Positions 5,968 through 6,987 of a DNA stretch of 6,987 nucleotides are shown here, piece by piece. The stretch is taken from NCBI GenBank assembly GCA_031254175.1, contig JAIRUY010000002.1, positions 1 through 6,987 on the forward strand, in the 5' to 3' direction. The notes beneath the pieces were generated by a model that worked only from the letters and a program-made list of their open reading frames with translations, was not told where the DNA came from and did not search any database. How positions within the stretch are numbered: position 1 is the first letter of the stretch; every line of letters begins with the position of its first letter. This stretch comes from Treponema sp. Lineage in GTDB: Bacteria > Spirochaetota > Spirochaetia > Treponematales > Breznakiellaceae. The position numbers were made by a program, and so were the translations under genes.

Positions 5968-6050
5968 GATTTGACTATACAAAATGACATTATTGACTGC
6001 AAGATACCTGCTTCTGTGTACCGCCAACTCCTAATTTGTATAGTCAAATC
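5968..6050. repeat. Perfect 16-base inverted repeat in a divergent promoter region
   Basis: GATTTGACTATACAAA (5968-5983) is the exact reverse complement of TTTGTATAGTCAAATC (6035-6050), with 51 bases between. Each arm contains a dyad, TTTG-N6-CAAA, whose six central bases are TATAGT, a fair -10 box, pointing towards the gene on that side. The left arm is two bases from the ATG at 5965 and the right arm 33 bases from the ATG at 6084. This fits two copies of one regulator site overlapping both promoters. A long-stem hairpin or a relic of a small mobile element is also possible. The repeat itself is certain. Confidence 0.75.
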
Positions 6051-6064
6051 CGCCGATAATAAAG

Positions 6065-6070
6065 AGGAGG
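6065..6070 (+). promoter_or_regulatory. Ribosome binding site of the ftsK-type gene
   Basis: A perfect AGGAGG, 13 bases before ATG at 6084, which is long. An in-frame CTG at 6078 is only seven bases away, the usual distance, and would add two residues (Met-Thr) before the ATG codon. ATG is kept as the conservative choice. Confidence 0.6.
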
Positions 6071-6083
6071 AATATCACTGACC

Positions 6084-6987
6084 ATGATCAACTTTAAGAC
6101 AAAAATATCCGGCGATCAATATTACAGGATACGCTTTTTTGCCGTTGCGTTTGCTGTTTTTCTTGGACTTTGCAGTGTATTGATGGGACTGTCCCTTCTG
6201 TCTGCATTGTTTGGGAAAAATGATTTCTTTGTTGTTCCGGGAATCCTTTTTACGCGTTCTTTTGGGCTTCTTTCACTTTTAATTCCCGTGCATCTGGCTT
6301 ATGCGGCTTTTATTCTGGCAGATCCCAAATGGCGGCCGGATCGTATCTTTGTTCTTAGCGCCTGTATATTCCCATTTCTGACACTTGTTGTCGGGTTTTC
6401 TTTTACAAGAGATTTTGAAAATCAGGCTGCACATTTTTCATTGCTGAATTTTACCGGCAAGACCGGTTTTAGCCTTCTTATAATTTCCATTACTGTAGTT
6501 GAAGTGCTTCTTTTGCAGGTTTTAAGAAATGCGCTTTTCTTTAAAGAAAACGCGGTAGTAATCCGCCGCAAGCCAAACCTGCTTCCGCCGCCTGCAAATG
6601 CTGCTGTTAATGAAGATATTGCTTCTGAAACCGAATTGCATGTTGTTGATAATGTTTCCGCTGATTATTCAAATACGGGAGAAATAAAAAACAGCGAATG
6701 TTTTTATAAAGAGTTAGATGAAGAAAATACTGAGGATGAATTCGATACAGATGAATTGCCGCCCGCAGTTGTTAATATCAAACCCGGTAACGATAACAAC
6801 GCTGTCGCACGCGCTCTTGAAGAGGCCGAGGCGGCAGCGGCGGCGCACGGAGAGCAGGTTCGTAAAAAGACAAAGTCCGGCAGTTCTTGTAAAAAATACA
6901 AAATCCCGGTTGATATATTAAATGAATATCCTGACGGCGAATACTGGATTATAGATCAGGCAACAAGGGACGCGGCGATTGCGCTGA
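6084..6987 (+). CDS. ftsK: FtsK/SpoIIIE-type DNA translocase, N-terminal part (runs off window)
   Basis: FtsK couples chromosome segregation to division: its membrane domain sits at the septum and its C-terminal motor pumps DNA. The window shows the first 301 residues with no stop. Four hydrophobic helices lie at about 17-44, 56-78, 88-106 and 127-152, as in the FtsK membrane domain. A linker from about 158 to 270 follows, acidic between 205 and 225 (KELDEENTEDEFDTDEL) with a run of alanines at 248-254. The segment YKIPVDILNEYPDGEYWIIDQATRDAAIAL (272-301) resembles the start of the FtsK alpha domain before the motor. The Walker A motif would lie beyond the edge, so the ATPase core is not seen. 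Identification rests on membrane layout plus this segment and is likely but not certain. Confidence 0.8.
   Translation, partial: MINFKTKISGDQYYRIRFFAVAFAVFLGLCSVLMGLSLLSALFGKNDFFVVPGILFTRSFGLLSLLIPVHLAYAAFILADPKWRPDRIFVLSACIFPFLTLVVGFSFTRDFENQAAHFSLLNFTGKTGFSLLIISITVVEVLLLQVLRNALFFKENAVVIRRKPNLLPPPANAAVNEDIASETELHVVDNVSADYSNTGEIKNSECFYKELDEENTEDEFDTDELPPAVVNIKPGNDNNAVARALEEAEAAAAAHGEQVRKKTKSGSSCKKYKIPVDILNEYPDGEYWIIDQATRDAAIAL

Noticed and set aside
6704..6921. Open frames on both strands over the ftsK linker (6704-6901 minus, 6718-6921 plus).
   Set aside because: They overlap the continuous ftsK frame, have no ribosome binding site or recognisable product, and reflect the biased composition of the acidic/alanine-rich linker.

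Overview
The window looks like chromosomal DNA of a spirochaete, most likely a Treponema-like member. The evidence is the combination of a bacterial V-type ATPase with the DUF2764 accessory protein, a MotA/MotB flagellar stator pair, a small cysteine protein of a type I recall from spirochaetes, and an FtsK with a long acidic linker. The species cannot be named from the sequence. No transposase, integrase, CRISPR array, rRNA or intact tRNA was found.

Layout. Bases 1-854 (+) hold the 3' part of a 6-phosphofructokinase gene. Bases 855-1023 are a convergent intergenic region with two strong inverted repeats. Bases 1024-5463 (-) form one tightly packed five-gene unit, read right to left: motA (from a TTG start), motB, a DUF2764 gene, the V-ATPase membrane subunit I/a, and the membrane rotor subunit K/c. 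Gaps are 1, 27, -4 and 9 bases, and four of the five starts have a clear Shine-Dalgarno sequence. A good sigma70-type promoter lies at 5621-5649 (-), about 150 bases upstream of motA. Bases 5687-5714 (-) look like the intrinsic terminator of the next gene, a 72-codon cysteine-rich ORF at 5747-5965 (-). Bases 5966-6083 are a divergent promoter region with a perfect 16-base inverted repeat. The 5' part of an ftsK-type DNA translocase gene runs from 6084 (+) off the right edge.

How the genes fit together. The main feature is the coupling of a flagellar stator (an ion-driven torque unit) to the membrane half of a V-type ATPase (an ion pump or ATP synthase) in one apparent transcription unit. Both the rotor K subunit and MotA/MotB carry residues that, from my knowledge of Enterococcus NtpK and Vibrio PomA/PomB, go with sodium rather than proton use. 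The unit may therefore be a sodium-energetics cassette; this is inference. The V-ATPase catalytic and stalk subunits (A, B, D, E) are not between DUF2764 and subunit I, where I would expect several of them, so they must be encoded elsewhere or this is a rearranged or second set. The flanking genes (glycolytic phosphofructokinase and the FtsK chromosome translocase) are ordinary housekeeping genes.
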